A stretch of 64,000 nucleotides of DNA from Aradus depressus (GCA_963662175.1 OY759221.1:33230045-33294044), one strand, 5' to 3'. Shown: positions 53,835 through 64,000, counted from the stretch's first letter. A program made the numbers and translations. The notes: generated by a model from the sequence alone, not told the origin.

Positions 53835-54411
53835 ATAAATCTATCGGGAGTTATCGTGTGTAGAGACTCATTCAGCCAGTGATTTCTTTTCAATTTTTGG
53901 AATCAGGTCAGAAAACATCAAATTTTGGTTAAAACTCAACATCGAATTTCGGACCGACCCCATAACTTCCCCTATACTTTCTATAGTAGGGTAGCAAAAT
54001 GGTGAGCAAACATCTAGATGTGAAATTGAAAGGTAACATTCCTTCTTCGTTCAACTCACGTCTGGAGCCACAAAATTATATAGTTCTCAAGATGACATCA
54101 TCAGGTGGATACAAACAGAAATCATCTATCGGGACAACAGCCTCTTCAATTCCAGACAGGGATTAGCAGAAAATATGCCAAGAAGAAAACTGTAAATCCG
54201 GGTTGACTGAACTTGAGAGTCTTGACAGGTTAATTAAATAAAACCTTATTCCCTCAGGTATACGAAGTATAGAAAAAGTTATGTAAATTAATTAAATTAA
54301 TTTTAAGAAAATTGTCTACGCCCTTATTTTAAAGTGTAATAATAAACGTGACGTCATTTTTTTTGTTTAGTCTCCCCTCCCCATCGTCACAATCATCACA
54401 TAAGTTATAAA

Positions 54412-54443
<32 letters not shown>

Positions 54444-54870
54444 TGTGACGTAGTTTGTGAACAGCCCCTATACAAAATTTCATATGTGGATTCAAAACCT
54501 CATAAGGACGACACTTATTAATTTTCAGCGAAATCGGAAGAAGGGAAGGCGAGAATCAGAGGGGGGCTCAACTCATAAACCCCAATAACTGCCGATGTAA
54601 TGAATGTATCGAAATGAAGTTTCATATTTGAAATCAAAACACAATAAGGACATAACCTGTCAAATTTCAACAATATCGGCCGTAGGTAAAGGAGGTTCTG
54701 ATGGGGCTCACCTCAAAACTCTAAGCATTGCCAATATAATGAATTTATCGACACAAAATTTAGTATGATTTCGGAGCCTCCATGTAAGGTATTGGAGTGG
54801 GGGGAGGCGACAATTTTATTGATTAATTCTGGGGAAATAAGTTGCCGCTGATTCACCGACAACTTTTTAT
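53835..54870. repeat. R3 copies around a C homopolymer
   Basis: 53835-54000 ends in the hairpin ACTTCCCCTATACTTTCTAT. A C-run of about 27 lies at 54412-54438. 54465-54870 carries full R3 modules ('GACACTTATTAATTTTCAGC', 'TAACTGCCGATGTAATGAAT'). Confidence 0.65.
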
Positions 54871-55024
54871 AACTTTTATTACAAAGTAGCAGAAACAGGC
54901 AGTAAAAATTACAAAAAAAAGTAGCACCTTTGCCCATGACTACAGGGCGAGTGGAGGGGAGCAACCCCCCTCTCCGTGACCTGTAGAAAGCTGTCTAAAA
55001 ACAGAAAGACGCCACCTCAACAGT

Positions 55025-55058
55025 TCAGTTTAGTCGACTGCCGAACCAAGTTCAGATG
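55025..55058 (+). promoter_or_regulatory. TATA-less core promoter: Inr + DPE
   Basis: The initiator is TCAGTT (55025-55030) with A+1 at 55027. AGATG (55054-55058) sits exactly at +28 to +32 and matches the DPE consensus RGWYV. No TATA box lies at -30. About 1.2 kb upstream of the peroxidase start codon, on the same strand. Confidence 0.6.
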
Positions 55059-55118
55059 TGTGTCGTTCTATTTAACTGTGTGTCAACCGCATGACGCCCA
55101 ACCAGTCTCCACTTTCAT
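55027..55118 (+). other. Predicted noncoding first exon of the peroxidase gene
   Basis: Runs from the Inr to a donor-like CTTTCAT|GTAAAT (GT at 55119). It would join the acceptor TTCTTGTTTTCAG ending at 56185. The donor is not a strong one; the exon end is the least certain part. Confidence 0.4.
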
Positions 55119-56196
55119 GTAAATATATTTAATTAAACAAAAACATTCATTTATTATTGTTATTAATACTTAAATAATTAGAAAAAAATTATTAAAATAA
55201 TTAAACCGGTAAAGCTTTGTTTATCATAACAGTTCACCTGTTTGCCGCTGTTATCACATTTTTAAATTACCGAACTCTTGATAAGAGATTGATAACAATT
55301 AAATCAGAAAGTCTCAACCTATAATAATATTCAGATTAAGAGAAACAGTTAAATTATAACGGTTTCTTTTGGCCAATTCATGAAAATGTTGTAACTTTAT
55401 AAGGTATAACAAGTAATTTTCATTATTTATTGTTAAAACAAAAACAAATTTAAAAAAACAGTGAAAGTTACAAGTTTTTAAAGTCATTTTTAAATGCCGG
55501 GATTGAGGCCAAAGAATAGAAGCTTTGCAATACCACGCTTTATTTTTATTTATTATTAAAAAAAGTCCTAAATACGTAATCTTTTTAAACAATTTTCTTG
55601 AGAAATGCTTTAAAGATTTTTTTACTCTTAAAACAATATTATAGCTACTAGCAATATATTATACTTTTAAATAATAGTATAACAATATATTATACACAAT
55701 ATTGTGATGTTTTTGAACAATTTTCTTCAGAAATATTGTTTTCAACGATTTTTTATTTTTAAGTTAATAGTATAGCAATTGTGCTTGGAAATTCTTTCAT
55801 AAAATATAAAAACTTATTTCTCGACCTACGTTTAGAATATTATTTTTATTACTCTTCGGTGTCAGAATTTAAAAAAAAAAAGTCCATGAACGCTTCAGCT
55901 GCGAAAAGTTATCATGTTTGGAAAAAAATCCCCCCCCCCCCCCCCCCCCAAATTCCTTCCCTTTTCTTCGTTCGACTTTTCTGCTTAAAGAATGTGTTCT
56001 TTACAAAAATAATTTTTTGACATGACATCACTCGAAGGGACACAAACTGTATATTAATTTCAAATTCCTGACAATTTTTCATTATATATTTATTTAATGC
56101 TTGTTCAGTAATTGGCACCATTTCTTCATATTCACTTCCTGAAGTTCTATGGTCATTATAATTTAATATGCATTCTTGTTTTCAGATGCAGTTAAG

Positions 56197-56317
56197 ATGG
56201 TGCTGAAGTGTGGCACCGTTATTTTGTGCATATGTTTTGCTACTTTCGGCCCTATTTATGCTCTTTCTTTGAACAATGAAGCAGTACCACTGTATGACTA
56301 CATCATGGAGGGATCCG
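56197..56317 (+). CDS. Peroxidase coding exon 1 (signal peptide)
   Basis: ATG GTG CTG AAG start; 40 codons plus one base. It ends GGATCCG|GTTAGT, followed at once by an ATT microsatellite. The preceding acceptor at 56185 (TTGTTTTCAG) implies an upstream noncoding exon. Confidence 0.82.
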
Positions 56318-59300
56318 GTTAGTATTATTATTATTATTATTATTATTACTTCTGGCATCCCAGCTAGCTAGACAACGGCTGCCACTTCAGCTAGTATGTA
56401 CTAGACCTAAGTATCTAAGCCTATAACTATTTTTTTCCTAATTTTATGCAAAAAAAAATAAAGTATCAATCAATAAATGTGTATGTAAGCGTAGAGATTC
56501 TATTCGAATAAAAACTAGTGTTCTGTTCTAAAATTAATTGCGGGCTCTGTTATCGTATTTATCGTATTAAAACTAAGTCCCTTGTCTCTTTTATTAGGCT
56601 GGTTATAGTAATTTTCCTTCAATTTTTATTTCCCAGGTTATATAAAGGACAGGGAAAATTATGTAAACAATCAAAAAACGGAGAATATTTTGAAAAGATC
56701 TGTGAATACAATACTTCACGATAGAATGAATGTATCGAAACGAAATTTTATATTTCGTATTTATATATACTTACATAATGGCTTCTGAATCCTCATACTA
56801 AATTTCGTGTAATAATAATAATAAATTTATTCCCGTTAAAGCAATACATGGTAATAGGATACGTCAAAAGAATTTATACATTAAGATAGCTTATAACTTT
56901 ATAACTACTTGTGTCTAACACACCTATGATTGGTAGTAATAACAAAACTATTAAAAAAATTAAAATGAAATTAATAAAAACCGAACAAATAAATACTTAA
57001 AAATATATGAGTACATAAACAAAATTAATACAAGATACGTTTATAATAAGTAGACACATTTTTCAATTTAATAAAAATTAAGATAACTATTTTTCAAATG
57101 CATTGTCAGTTATTAGGGTATTGAATCAGGAGTTTGGAAAACATGAAATTCCGTTGAAAACTCAACATCGAAATTCTGGCCGAATACATAACTTCCCCTT
57201 TGCTTCATATAGCTGGAAAAGTATACAATTATTTTTGAAATATTGTGTTGTTTTTCACACAAATGTTATACATATATTAACGTTTTCGACAGTTTCGTTT
57301 TTAATTAGAATCTTAGTTTATCGTCACCATGGTGTTATGTCTAAGCCGGTAGTGTATTTAAACAAATTTTGTAGAATAGACAACATTTCCTTTTATTTAT
57401 TTAAGTTTATACAATATGTCCGCGTATTTCAACGTGGGAAAATACATTTTCATAGATCTATATCATAGTTCTATGAGCTCTGGACTGGAGCGAAGACTGT
57501 CCTAGCACCTCAGAACATTGTCTTTCATGAGACCTGCATCATGTTACAAATAATGCATGAATATATGTTGAACATGTAATAGGTAGCTTATCTTTGAGTG
57601 TTATGTTTTTGGAACGGATGCTGTTATGTTATCTTATTTTGTCCTGACCTTTTATCATTGAGCTAGACCCGTTCTTATCTTCTGTTGTTCTCATTAGTTG
57701 ATATTTTTGAAACTGAAAAAGATATATGAGTTGCTTGGGATTATATTATTTTTAGAGTTAGTTATCATGACTCATGCCTGGGCTTTAACTACGAGGTTAT
57801 ATTTCCTACTAACAGAGCGCTCTTTCGTCACTCTGGTGGACATGAGCCCGATTCCACTGTAGACAGGCTTGGGAGCGTTGCTTAACGTCCCATTCAACGG
57901 CAAGTTCCAGGTTTTTTTAACTCGCAGATAAAAAACCTAAACTATGCCTAATGCTTACATTCTTGTACACTAGAGAGAGTGGTCTGGCGGTGCTGTTGCT
58001 TGCTCACTGGCTTGGCCTGCCTGTTCGTTGGGTGTCCCTGGGTCCCGTGCTTTACCCTTCCCCGGTCCCCCTGGCCTCCTCTGGGATCCCACTATGGACC
58101 TTGTGGTCTCATAGTCTCTTTATTCTTAATTTGTATAAAGAGTGTCCTGGCTCAGTAAGGACAAGAAATATAACGCGATAGGGCGATAATAACCTGAGTA
58201 GTTGTTCGCCCCAAATAAACCAACCAAAAACCTAAGGGCTTCGGATCTTGAGCTCAGTGAGCTAGCACGCATACCACTGAGCTACCGGCGTCCTTGCCCT
58301 TCTCTCGAGTAGGTTTCGTTACCGAGCCCACAACGTACTGTGTTCAAACAATTATTAGAGCAAAAAATAAATAAAAACGTACGTTCTTTAAAAATATTAT
58401 CCATTTCACAAAGTGTTTATGATGTATATTTTGTCAAATTAACTTTTTTTACTTATTATATACCTAATATAAGGAAATATAGTAATCGTGCGTAAATCCG
58501 AGATCGAAGTTTCAACAGATTTTCACGTTTCAAGGTCTCTGAATAAGTTTTGACCATTTTCACGATGATGTCTGTGCGTGTGTATGTATGTGATTGGAAA
58601 GTTGCGCTCTACCACAAAAACGATTGTAGCATACATTTAAAATGAAGGTCATGTGCTAACTTAAATCTGTTCAGATTTCGGCCGAAATCGGAGGAAAATT
58701 GAGACCACGTTACTCCGGGGTCTAAGTACATTTTAGAAGATACCTATATACAGTAGACTCTCCCTTATCCGGCGTTCTGTTAACCGGCGCGCTCCCTTAT
58801 CCGGCGCTCGCAAAATAATATCAAATTTGTTAAACTAAAATTAACATTCAATTATTGATTATCAATTATATGAGCCACGTGTATTTACGAGCACATAGGT
58901 AATAATTCCGTAACTCACGAATCTCTTATGTATTTTTATTGTACATACATACATATGTACATTGTATTTATAATGAAGGGAACGCTAATACAATATTTTA
59001 TTACTTCACTAATATCCTATAAATAAATTATAATAAATACATAGTTGAAAGTCAAACATTTCTAAAAATAATGAAGATGAAACAATTGATGATATGACAC
59101 ACAAAGAAGGTCCTCCACTTTTCCAGACGTCTTAACACTAAACAAGTGGTGGGACTATGCAGCACGGAACAGTGTTGTGTTAACGAAACAAAAGAAAATT
59201 ACCGATTTTTTTAACAAATAATATACAATTTAGAATTTTAGATTTTGGTTTAAATATGTTTGTAATTGAACACAGATTTCAAAATATCTTTTCAACATGT

Positions 59301-61747
59301 TATCAACAAAATACATACGTGTTTTATTCCTTAGCTCACCTAAAAACACTTTTTTTTATGCTTTAATTGATATATTTTTTCTCATTAATTGATGATTTCC
59401 GTTATCCGGCGTTACGTCGGTCCCGGCAACGCCGGATAAGGGAGAGTCTACTGTATATGATATTTATGACCTAATCAAAAATCTTTTCAATTAATTGTTG
59501 TAGAAGAAACTGAAATATATATTTTATATGAAATACGATTTTTTTCGTTTTATTAAGTGTTTCCTAATATCTCTTAAGAAAATGTTAGGTATAATTATTA
59601 GAGCATGTCAAATCAAAAAGTTTCAATTTTTTGATTATCTCCACCTGAAAGTAACCCGAGAGCTGGTTTTATGTCTAATTTGTAGTTTATTGCTTCAGTC
59701 TTTGGTATAAGAATTTTTATTACTCACCCAGCATAAATTATGATGATTCATTCTATTTTTTTTTTTTTTTTTTTTCAGAGCGGGTTCACTCTGTGCGGAC
59801 GAAACGGGGGGTACTGACGAAGGAGGATATCAACGTGATGCTTGACGTTGGGGATGTACTGGTCCAACGACTGGCCAACTTTGAGGACATCCTCAAGGCA
59901 CAGGAGTTGAGTCCGGGGCAGGACTCTCCCAGCTATCCGGCCATGTTGGTCTCCAGGGCGGACGACACTACCGTCCCTCTTGGCAAGCAGGCCTACATCA
60001 ATATGAGGGCTTCCCTTCGAGCCTCAGAAAAGTTTTGCAGGTTTGTTAGAGATTTAGTCACTACTTCAGCTTTAGATGTAAAGATTCTCTTAGATCCATC
60101 TGGGATCAGTGACCACGTTTATAATGAACATTTGTTTTGCTAGCAGGTTGGGCGGCAACAACTTTGCGTTATATTACTTTACTTGAAACTCATTACATGC
60201 TAAATAGAATAAAAATCTTATTTTCTATAAGTTTAATAATATTTATGCGAGAGGGTCAAATTTTTCTTCTCTCGGATGGATGTTATTTGATTAGTGCTGA
60301 TCAAATGTCTATTTTTGTTTCATAATCTGATAATATTTATTCGAAAGAATAAAAATTTGACCCCTCGAATATAATCATCAAGCCCTGTTTTGTGTTTTTT
60401 TTTCTTTCATTTATTATAATAATATCCAAATACATTTTTTGCGTTTTGTGTCGATATACTGGAAATACTAATAAATAAAATTAAAGCGGTGATAAATAAT
60501 GCACTTATATTGTCTAATTCCATATAGGTACATATACATAAATGTGTACCGGTTTCGCCTTACGTCATCGTCAGCACAAGGTTCAACAATAATGGAAATA
60601 TGAGCTAGGCAGACATATTTATATTAACTTAACGAGAAGGGGTTTTCCTTCCTAGGGGGTGGTAATGCCTATTATAACTGTATAGACCAACTGTGGATAT
60701 AATTTTCTATACCGTTAAAATAGGGATTTCCACCCCCTAGGTTTTTCAAGGTACTTGGTATCTCCTACCTCACACCCGACGACACCCTTAAGTTAATAAA
60801 AATCTGCCTAGCACATATCTCCATTATTGTTGAACCTTGCGTGATCTGAAACCAGTACACATTTGTATATGTATGTAAAATTAGACAGTGCTTTATTTAT
60901 AACCTTTTAATTTTATTTATTATAATAATGTTTCATATATATTTTTTGTCTTTAAAGTTCTAACTTAAAACGAAAAAGTCGTCGGGAAATCACCGGAAAG
61001 GTACTTCCCCAGCACGAATTAATCAACTAAGTTTTCACTCTCCACAAACTAATCTACCGTTAATCAATATATATTGAGCATGGACTTTTGAATCATTATA
61101 CTAAATTTCATGTCCATATACTAATTACACTGGCAGTTAAAATCCCTAATAACTGCCGATGTAATGAATTTATAGACACAAAATTTAGTATGACGATTTC
61201 GGAGCCTCTATGTAAGTCAACTATTGAATATTTGTGCAAACGATCGACTGGTTTGGAGGGGAGGGAAACGTTAATTGATTAATTCGTTCTGGGGAAGTAC
61301 AATGCTGGTATTTTTGAATTGTCCCCTCCTCTGATCACATTTTCGTCAGAACTCGCATCCATAGTAACCGTAGGCTTAGACTCAAAACCTCCAAAAGGAG
61401 AGGCTTTTGTTCTAGAATAATGTCAATAAAGCTATTTTATTTTATTTTTATTTTTTAATGTTCATTTACATTTTTCTATTATATAACTTTTTTTTTTCCA
61501 AAGAAACTTTTATGTATTATACAATAAATTAAAGTTGTGTAAATGAAAAAAGTTGTTTTTAGGAACAAGCCTTTGGAGTGGTGCACTAACGAGATGAGAA
61601 AAGTGTCAAAGCTGGATGAGTCGAGGGAGGAGTGTGTGTCCTCCATGTTCCGGAGCTACAACGGGAGCTGCAACAATGTGCATCATCCTCGGTGGGGGCT
61701 TGCACTTACCACTTATGAAAGACTGCTACCTCCCTCCTACCAAGATG
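56197..61747 (+). CDS. Animal haem peroxidase (secreted, chorion peroxidase/peroxinectin-like), 5' part; runs off the window
   Basis: Expected to use H2O2 to oxidise substrates outside the cell, for example in eggshell or cuticle cross-linking or haemocyte adhesion. Three coding exons (56197-56317, 59779-60040, 61563-61747) join in phase, each bounded by GT and AG, to give 189 codons plus one base. Residues 1-22 form a signal peptide (hydrophobic ILCICFATFGPIYA). RTKR at about 46-49 is a proprotein-convertase-type site, so a short propeptide may be removed. The helical segment 'LTKEDINVMLDVGDVLVQRL' follows. The third exon has 'MFRSYNGSCNNVHHPRWGLA', then LTTYERLLPPSYQDG, the conserved opening of the peroxidase domain (YR..DG.CNN..P..G...T...R.LPP.Y.DG). 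Distal and proximal His and the Ca2+ site should be in later exons, not seen here. The ATG at 56186 is out of frame and stops after six codons. The exact subfamily is not fixed. Confidence 0.85.
56318..56814. repeat. Start of intron: ATT microsatellite and R3-like end
   Basis: An (ATT)n run lies at 56321-56348. R3-like wording ('GAATGAATGTATCGAAACGA', 'GGCTTCTGAATCCTCATACT') lies at 56722-56800. Confidence 0.5.
56815..57095 (-). repeat. Probable LINE 3' end
   Basis: 'AATAATAATAATAAATTTATTCC', an AAT-type tail read from the minus strand, is followed by 'CAATACATGGTAATAGGATA'. The latter is shared with 61898-61950 (ATGGCAATAGGATGTG). No protein was read. Confidence 0.35.
57100..57245. repeat. 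R3 terminal segment
   Basis: 'GGAAAACATGAAATTCCGTT', 'GAAAACTCAACATCGAAATT' and the hairpin ACTTCCCCTTTGCTTCATAT. Confidence 0.65.
57246..57755. other. Intronic AT-rich stretch
   Basis: No feature supported; the end of the 57103-57468 frame lies here without a domain. Confidence 0.4.
57756..58293 (-). mobile_element. SINE family A split by a GC-rich insert
   Basis: The 3' part (57756-57940, tail GATAACTAACT) and head (58226-58293, GGACGCCGGTAGCTCAGTGG on minus) flank an insert with the duplication AAAAACCTAA at 57931-57940 and 58226-58235. Confidence 0.88.
57941..58225 (+). mobile_element. Retroposed GC-rich sequence of unknown family
   Basis: 285 bp, clearly richer in GC than its surroundings, ending GTTCGCCCCAAATAAACCAA. 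Likely the 3' UTR of a 5'-truncated LINE. The + frame 57951-58181 (76 codons) shows no RT motif. The 10-bp duplication supports retroposition. Confidence 0.6.
58480..59640 (+). repeat. Dispersed family R4, split by a Tigger-like MITE
   Basis: 58480-58750 matches 40610-40885. After the MITE the R4 text continues ('TATTTATGACCTAATCAAAA', 'TTGTAGAAGAAACTGAAATA'), as in the inverse order at 22680-22760. Confidence 0.7.
58751..59453. mobile_element. Tigger-like MITE in R4
   Basis: Ends CAGTAGACTCTCCCTTATCC and GGATAAGGGAGAGTCTACTG, flanked by TA (58749-58750 and 59454-59455). 703 bp. Near 59140-59215 the phrase 'ACAAAAGAAAATTACCGATT' could be the end of a transposase frame (..KQKKITDFF). Different family from 47188-48087. 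Confidence 0.9.
59779..60040 (+). CDS. Peroxidase coding exon 2
   Basis: Preceded by a T-rich tract and CAG. 262 bp, phase 1 in, phase 2 out. It encodes HSVRTKRGVLTKEDINVMLD through NMRASLRASEKFC. Its GC content is far above its surroundings, as expected for a host exon. The donor is GCAG|GTTTGT. Confidence 0.85.
60041..60487. other. Intronic sequence, nothing recognised
   Basis: AT-rich intron start. The open frame reading through the donor ends at a stop near 60141. Confidence 0.5.
60488..60904. mobile_element. Foldback element with hammerhead-like core, intronic
   Basis: A 417 bp palindrome with a centre near 60695. Left 'GTGTACCGGTTTCGCC' and right 'GAAACCAGTACAC' are mirror versions, as are CCTAGGGGGTGG and CCACCCCCTAGG. 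On the minus strand of the left arm, CTGACGA (60568-60574 on +) is followed by a GAC/GGC stem with a GTAA loop, GAAA (60553-60556), the palindrome ACCGGT and then ACACA. TGTG before the core pairs with CACA after it, giving stem I. Confidence 0.75.
60975..61310. repeat. R3 copy, intronic
   Basis: Opens with the inverse end (CACCGGAAAGGTACTTCCCC) and closes with CTGGGGAAGTACAATGCTGG, so both ends of the family can be seen facing each other in one short copy. Confidence 0.7.
61563..61747 (+). CDS. Peroxidase coding exon 3
   Basis: Acceptor AGTTGTTTTTAG, then GAACAAGCCTTTGG. 185 bp, ends CAAGATG|GTAACT. It contains C at 'EWCTNEM', 'EECVSSMF' and 'GSCNNV', cysteines common at the start of insect haem peroxidase domains. 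Confidence 0.88.
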
Positions 61748-61779
61748 GTAACTACAACTCAACATTACCTATACGCTAT

Positions 61780-61870
61780 ATCTATATATTTCATTTTTGG
61801 AATCAAGATGTCTGGATCTTCTATAACTTCCCCAATACTTATTGATGCTGGGGAAGTACAATACAAGCAG
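61780..61870. repeat. R3 terminal hairpin segment
   Basis: 'TTTTTGGAATCAAGATGTCT' and ACTTCCCCAATACTTATTGA..TGCTGGGGAAGTACA. Confidence 0.6.
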
Positions 61871-61956
61871 GTTGGACTTTTCCACATAATATTAATAATT
61901 TTTATTTCCGTTAAACCATAACATGGCAATAGGATGTGTTATAAAAATGTATAATA

Positions 61957-63461
61957 GGGTGGTCCAAAAATGATAAATAAAAAAAAAAAAAATGTGCACC
62001 CCTAGTTTGGAAGAACTCGACGAAAGAAAAATTTTGGCGCCAAAAAAACGAAAAATATTTGAAACTAGCAGTAATACCCGGCGTTGCCCGGGGAACTTTG
62101 ACTTTTCTCCCAATATCTCCTATAAGGCTATTCAGTTCCTCGACAGTACATTCATGATGTTATAATTTTCAATTATTCATACGGAATAAGGCTTATAGTC
62201 CTTCAACTGTAGTAACGCTAGCTTTGGAGCTAAAACTAATTTATTCAAAAAGATTTCTCATTAATCGTTGCAATGGTTTTCGAGTTACAAAGATTGCGTG
62301 AGCGGATGCTGGGATGGACCAGGGGTTGATTAAAAAATAGACCTTAACCTTCCGGTAGATAAAACTTATCTATTCAAAAAGATTCCTCATTAATCATTGC
62401 AGTGGTTTTTGAGTTACAAAGATTGCGTGGGTGGATGCTGGGATGGACCAGATATTGAGGTACTAATACGCCTATAACCTTTCACAGACGATGACGAACA
62501 AATTTAAAAAAAAATTAATCAAATCCATCAAGCCGTTCGTGAGTTATAGCGGTACAACGCACAGACATTTTCAGCTTTATATATATATATGATAACCCGT
62601 GCCCCACGGCATTTGAATTTTAAATGGAATTTAACATGTGTTCTCATATGTATTAAAGTTGAAACAATATGGCGCTTCCACATTTCATCAAAATGGGCTA
62701 AAAAATTTCCACATTATGGTTTTTGGGGTCGGAGAACACGAATTTGACGTCAAAAAGTTATTTTGACACATGATAGCTGTCAAAAACGCTGTCAACAAAA
62801 TGACAATAACATTTTTTCTCATTTAACAATTGGTAAATTAATTTTATTAAGTGTCTTTGAGGTCGCTGTAATTTGTAAATAAAAGATATCAAAACTGAAA
62901 ATGATTGGAAGAATTTATCTGTTCTGATTATGTCCAGAAACCAAATGAAAAAATTATTGAATTGTGTTTCGGACATTGGTATTAACTCCAATTTTCTTCT
63001 CGATTACACGGATTTGTTGTCAGCATTTGTGACAGACGTCAAGGGTCAAAATTACTTTTTGACATCAAATTCGTAATCAGCGACCTCCAAAACACTTAAT
63101 AAAATGAATTTACCGATTGTTAAATGAGAAAAAATGTTATTGTCATTTTGTTGACAGCGTTTTTGACAGCTGTCATGTGTCAAAATAACTTTTTGACGTC
63201 AAATTCGTGTTCTCCGACCCCAAAAACCATAATGTGGAAAATTTTTAGCCCATTTTGATGAAACGTGGAAGCGCCATATTGTTTCAACTTTAATACATAT
63301 GAGAACCCATGTTAAATTCCATTTAAAATTCAAATGCCGGGGGGCACGGGTTATTTCAAATATTTTTGTTTTTTTTGGCGCCAAAATTTTTATTTCGTCG
63401 AGTTCTTCCAAACTAGGGGGTGCACTTTTTTTTTTTTTTAATTGTCATTTTTGGACCACCC
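61957..63461. mobile_element. Foldback MITE with a nested insertion
   Basis: Ends GGGTGGTCCAAAAATGAT and GTCATTTTTGGACCACCC, with TA at both sides. The left arm (61957-62064 plus 62593-62880) pairs with the right arm (about 63065-63461) over nearly its whole length. Examples: TTTTGGCGCCAAAA blocks; CCGTGCCCCACGGCATTTGA against TCAAATGCCGGGGGGCACGG; GGTCGGAGAACACGAATTTG against its inverse at 63204-63223. The loop is about 62880-63065. Confidence 0.9.
62065..62592 (+). repeat. CTAGCAGTAATACCCGGCG repeat inserted in the foldback
   Basis: Starts CTAGCAGTAATACCCGGCG, contains two AAAAAGATT(T/C)CTCATTAATC blocks, and ends in a (TA)n run. It interrupts the left arm between TTTGAAA and TAACCCGTG, which are contiguous in the right arm. 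The same family is at 1-132 and 7981-8066. Confidence 0.8.
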
Positions 63462-63463
63462 TA

Positions 63464-64000
63464 GTAAACATTCAAGTTATCAAATGTTATACATAAAAAA
63501 AAAAAAGAATCGTCGGTAAATCACCGGCTATGTACTTCCCCAGCAAGAATCAATTACGTTTCCGGTCTCCCTCCCCCATTTGGGCTAAAACTCAATATTT
63601 GACTTATATATTGGCTTCTGAATCATCACATATCAATTTTGTATGCATACATTCATTACATACATTATTGCAATTTTTGAATTGCGCCCTCCGATCCCCT
63701 CTTCCCTTCGGCTCAAAATTAATAGGTGTCGTCCTTATAGACTGATGTATTATTACGATTATAACGCAGTGGAAGTGAATATCTAAAGAGGGGTAGTGGT
63801 ATCGTAGTAAAAGAGACACAAGAGAAACAGATAAATATATATATTGTATTTACAATTGGGGTCCAGGCACGTCCCAGTAGATATAAGTGAATTAACTAGA
63901 TACAATTAATAAATATAATACAATAGACCCACAATGAAAAGTTGAAGACAAGAATACAAATCAAGATAGTGACTATGTGGTAGTACAAAGTGAGTGTCTC
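63464..64000. other. Inverse R3 modules then AT-rich DNA
   Basis: 63510-63750 carries 'ATCACCGGCTATGTACTTCC', 'GGCTTCTGAATCATCACATA' and 'AATTAATAGGTGTCGTCCTT'. 63760-64000 holds nothing I recognise; no further peroxidase exon is visible. Confidence 0.5.

Noticed and set aside
56186..56206. ATG at 56186 as the peroxidase start
   Set aside because: Reads six codons to a stop; the ATG at 56197 gives a signal peptide and the correct splice phase.
57951..58181. 76-codon + ORF with hydrophobic stretches
   Set aside because: Lies wholly within a retroposed insert bounded by a TSD and has no known domain.
60041..60143. Extension of peroxidase exon 2 to the stop at 60143
   Set aside because: GC content and codon pattern drop sharply after 60040, where a GT donor in the right phase joins exon 3.

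Overview
The window is a gene-poor, AT-rich stretch of an insect nuclear genome. Three things point to an insect: a split animal haem-peroxidase gene with GT-AG introns, an arthropod-type Inr+DPE core promoter, and non-LTR elements of the Jockey and R1 types. Several SINEs also end in AACCT repeats, the C-strand of the TTAGG insect telomere repeat. A hemipteran-like host is plausible but I cannot prove it. There are no operons, CRISPR arrays or prokaryotic features.

Layout. 1-2890: decayed repeats, a Jockey fragment and one hammerhead-ribozyme-like core. 2891-7980: a satellite array of about 449 bp units built from pieces of the local tRNA-derived SINE and interrupted by a younger SINE. 8.0-16.1 kb: SINEs, a 131 bp tandem array split by a Jockey insertion, a long hairpin, and a LINE fragment nested in a SINE. 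16.36-16.50 kb: a 5S rRNA copy with a duplicated internal control region. 16.6-32.2 kb: long inverted repeats, a hAT relic, a PIF/Harbinger-like relic inside a SINE, a MITE rich in subterminal repeats, and a second SINE family. 32.2-38.0 kb: an apparently full-length R1-clade retrotransposon, with both ORFs open, inserted in the tRNA-like head of a SINE. 38-55 kb: more SINEs, a Tigger/pogo relic, foldback elements and many copies of one dispersed family (called R3 here).

55.0 kb to the right edge: the only convincing host gene, on the + strand. A TATA-less Inr/DPE promoter (+1 near 55027) precedes a noncoding first exon. Three coding exons follow (56197-56317, 59779-60040, 61563-61747) with matching splice phases. 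They encode a signal peptide, an RTKR proprotein-convertase-like site and the start of an animal haem peroxidase domain; the catalytic part lies beyond the window. Its introns hold a SINE, a Tigger MITE and foldback elements.

The rest is layered transposon history. Target-site duplications at many junctions let the order of insertions be read directly. SINE family A (at least 20 copies or fragments) is the main substrate: it was hit by a LINE fragment, a Harbinger-like element, the R1-clade LINE and a GC-rich retrosequence, and it seeded the satellite. All family assignments are by eye; no database search was run.
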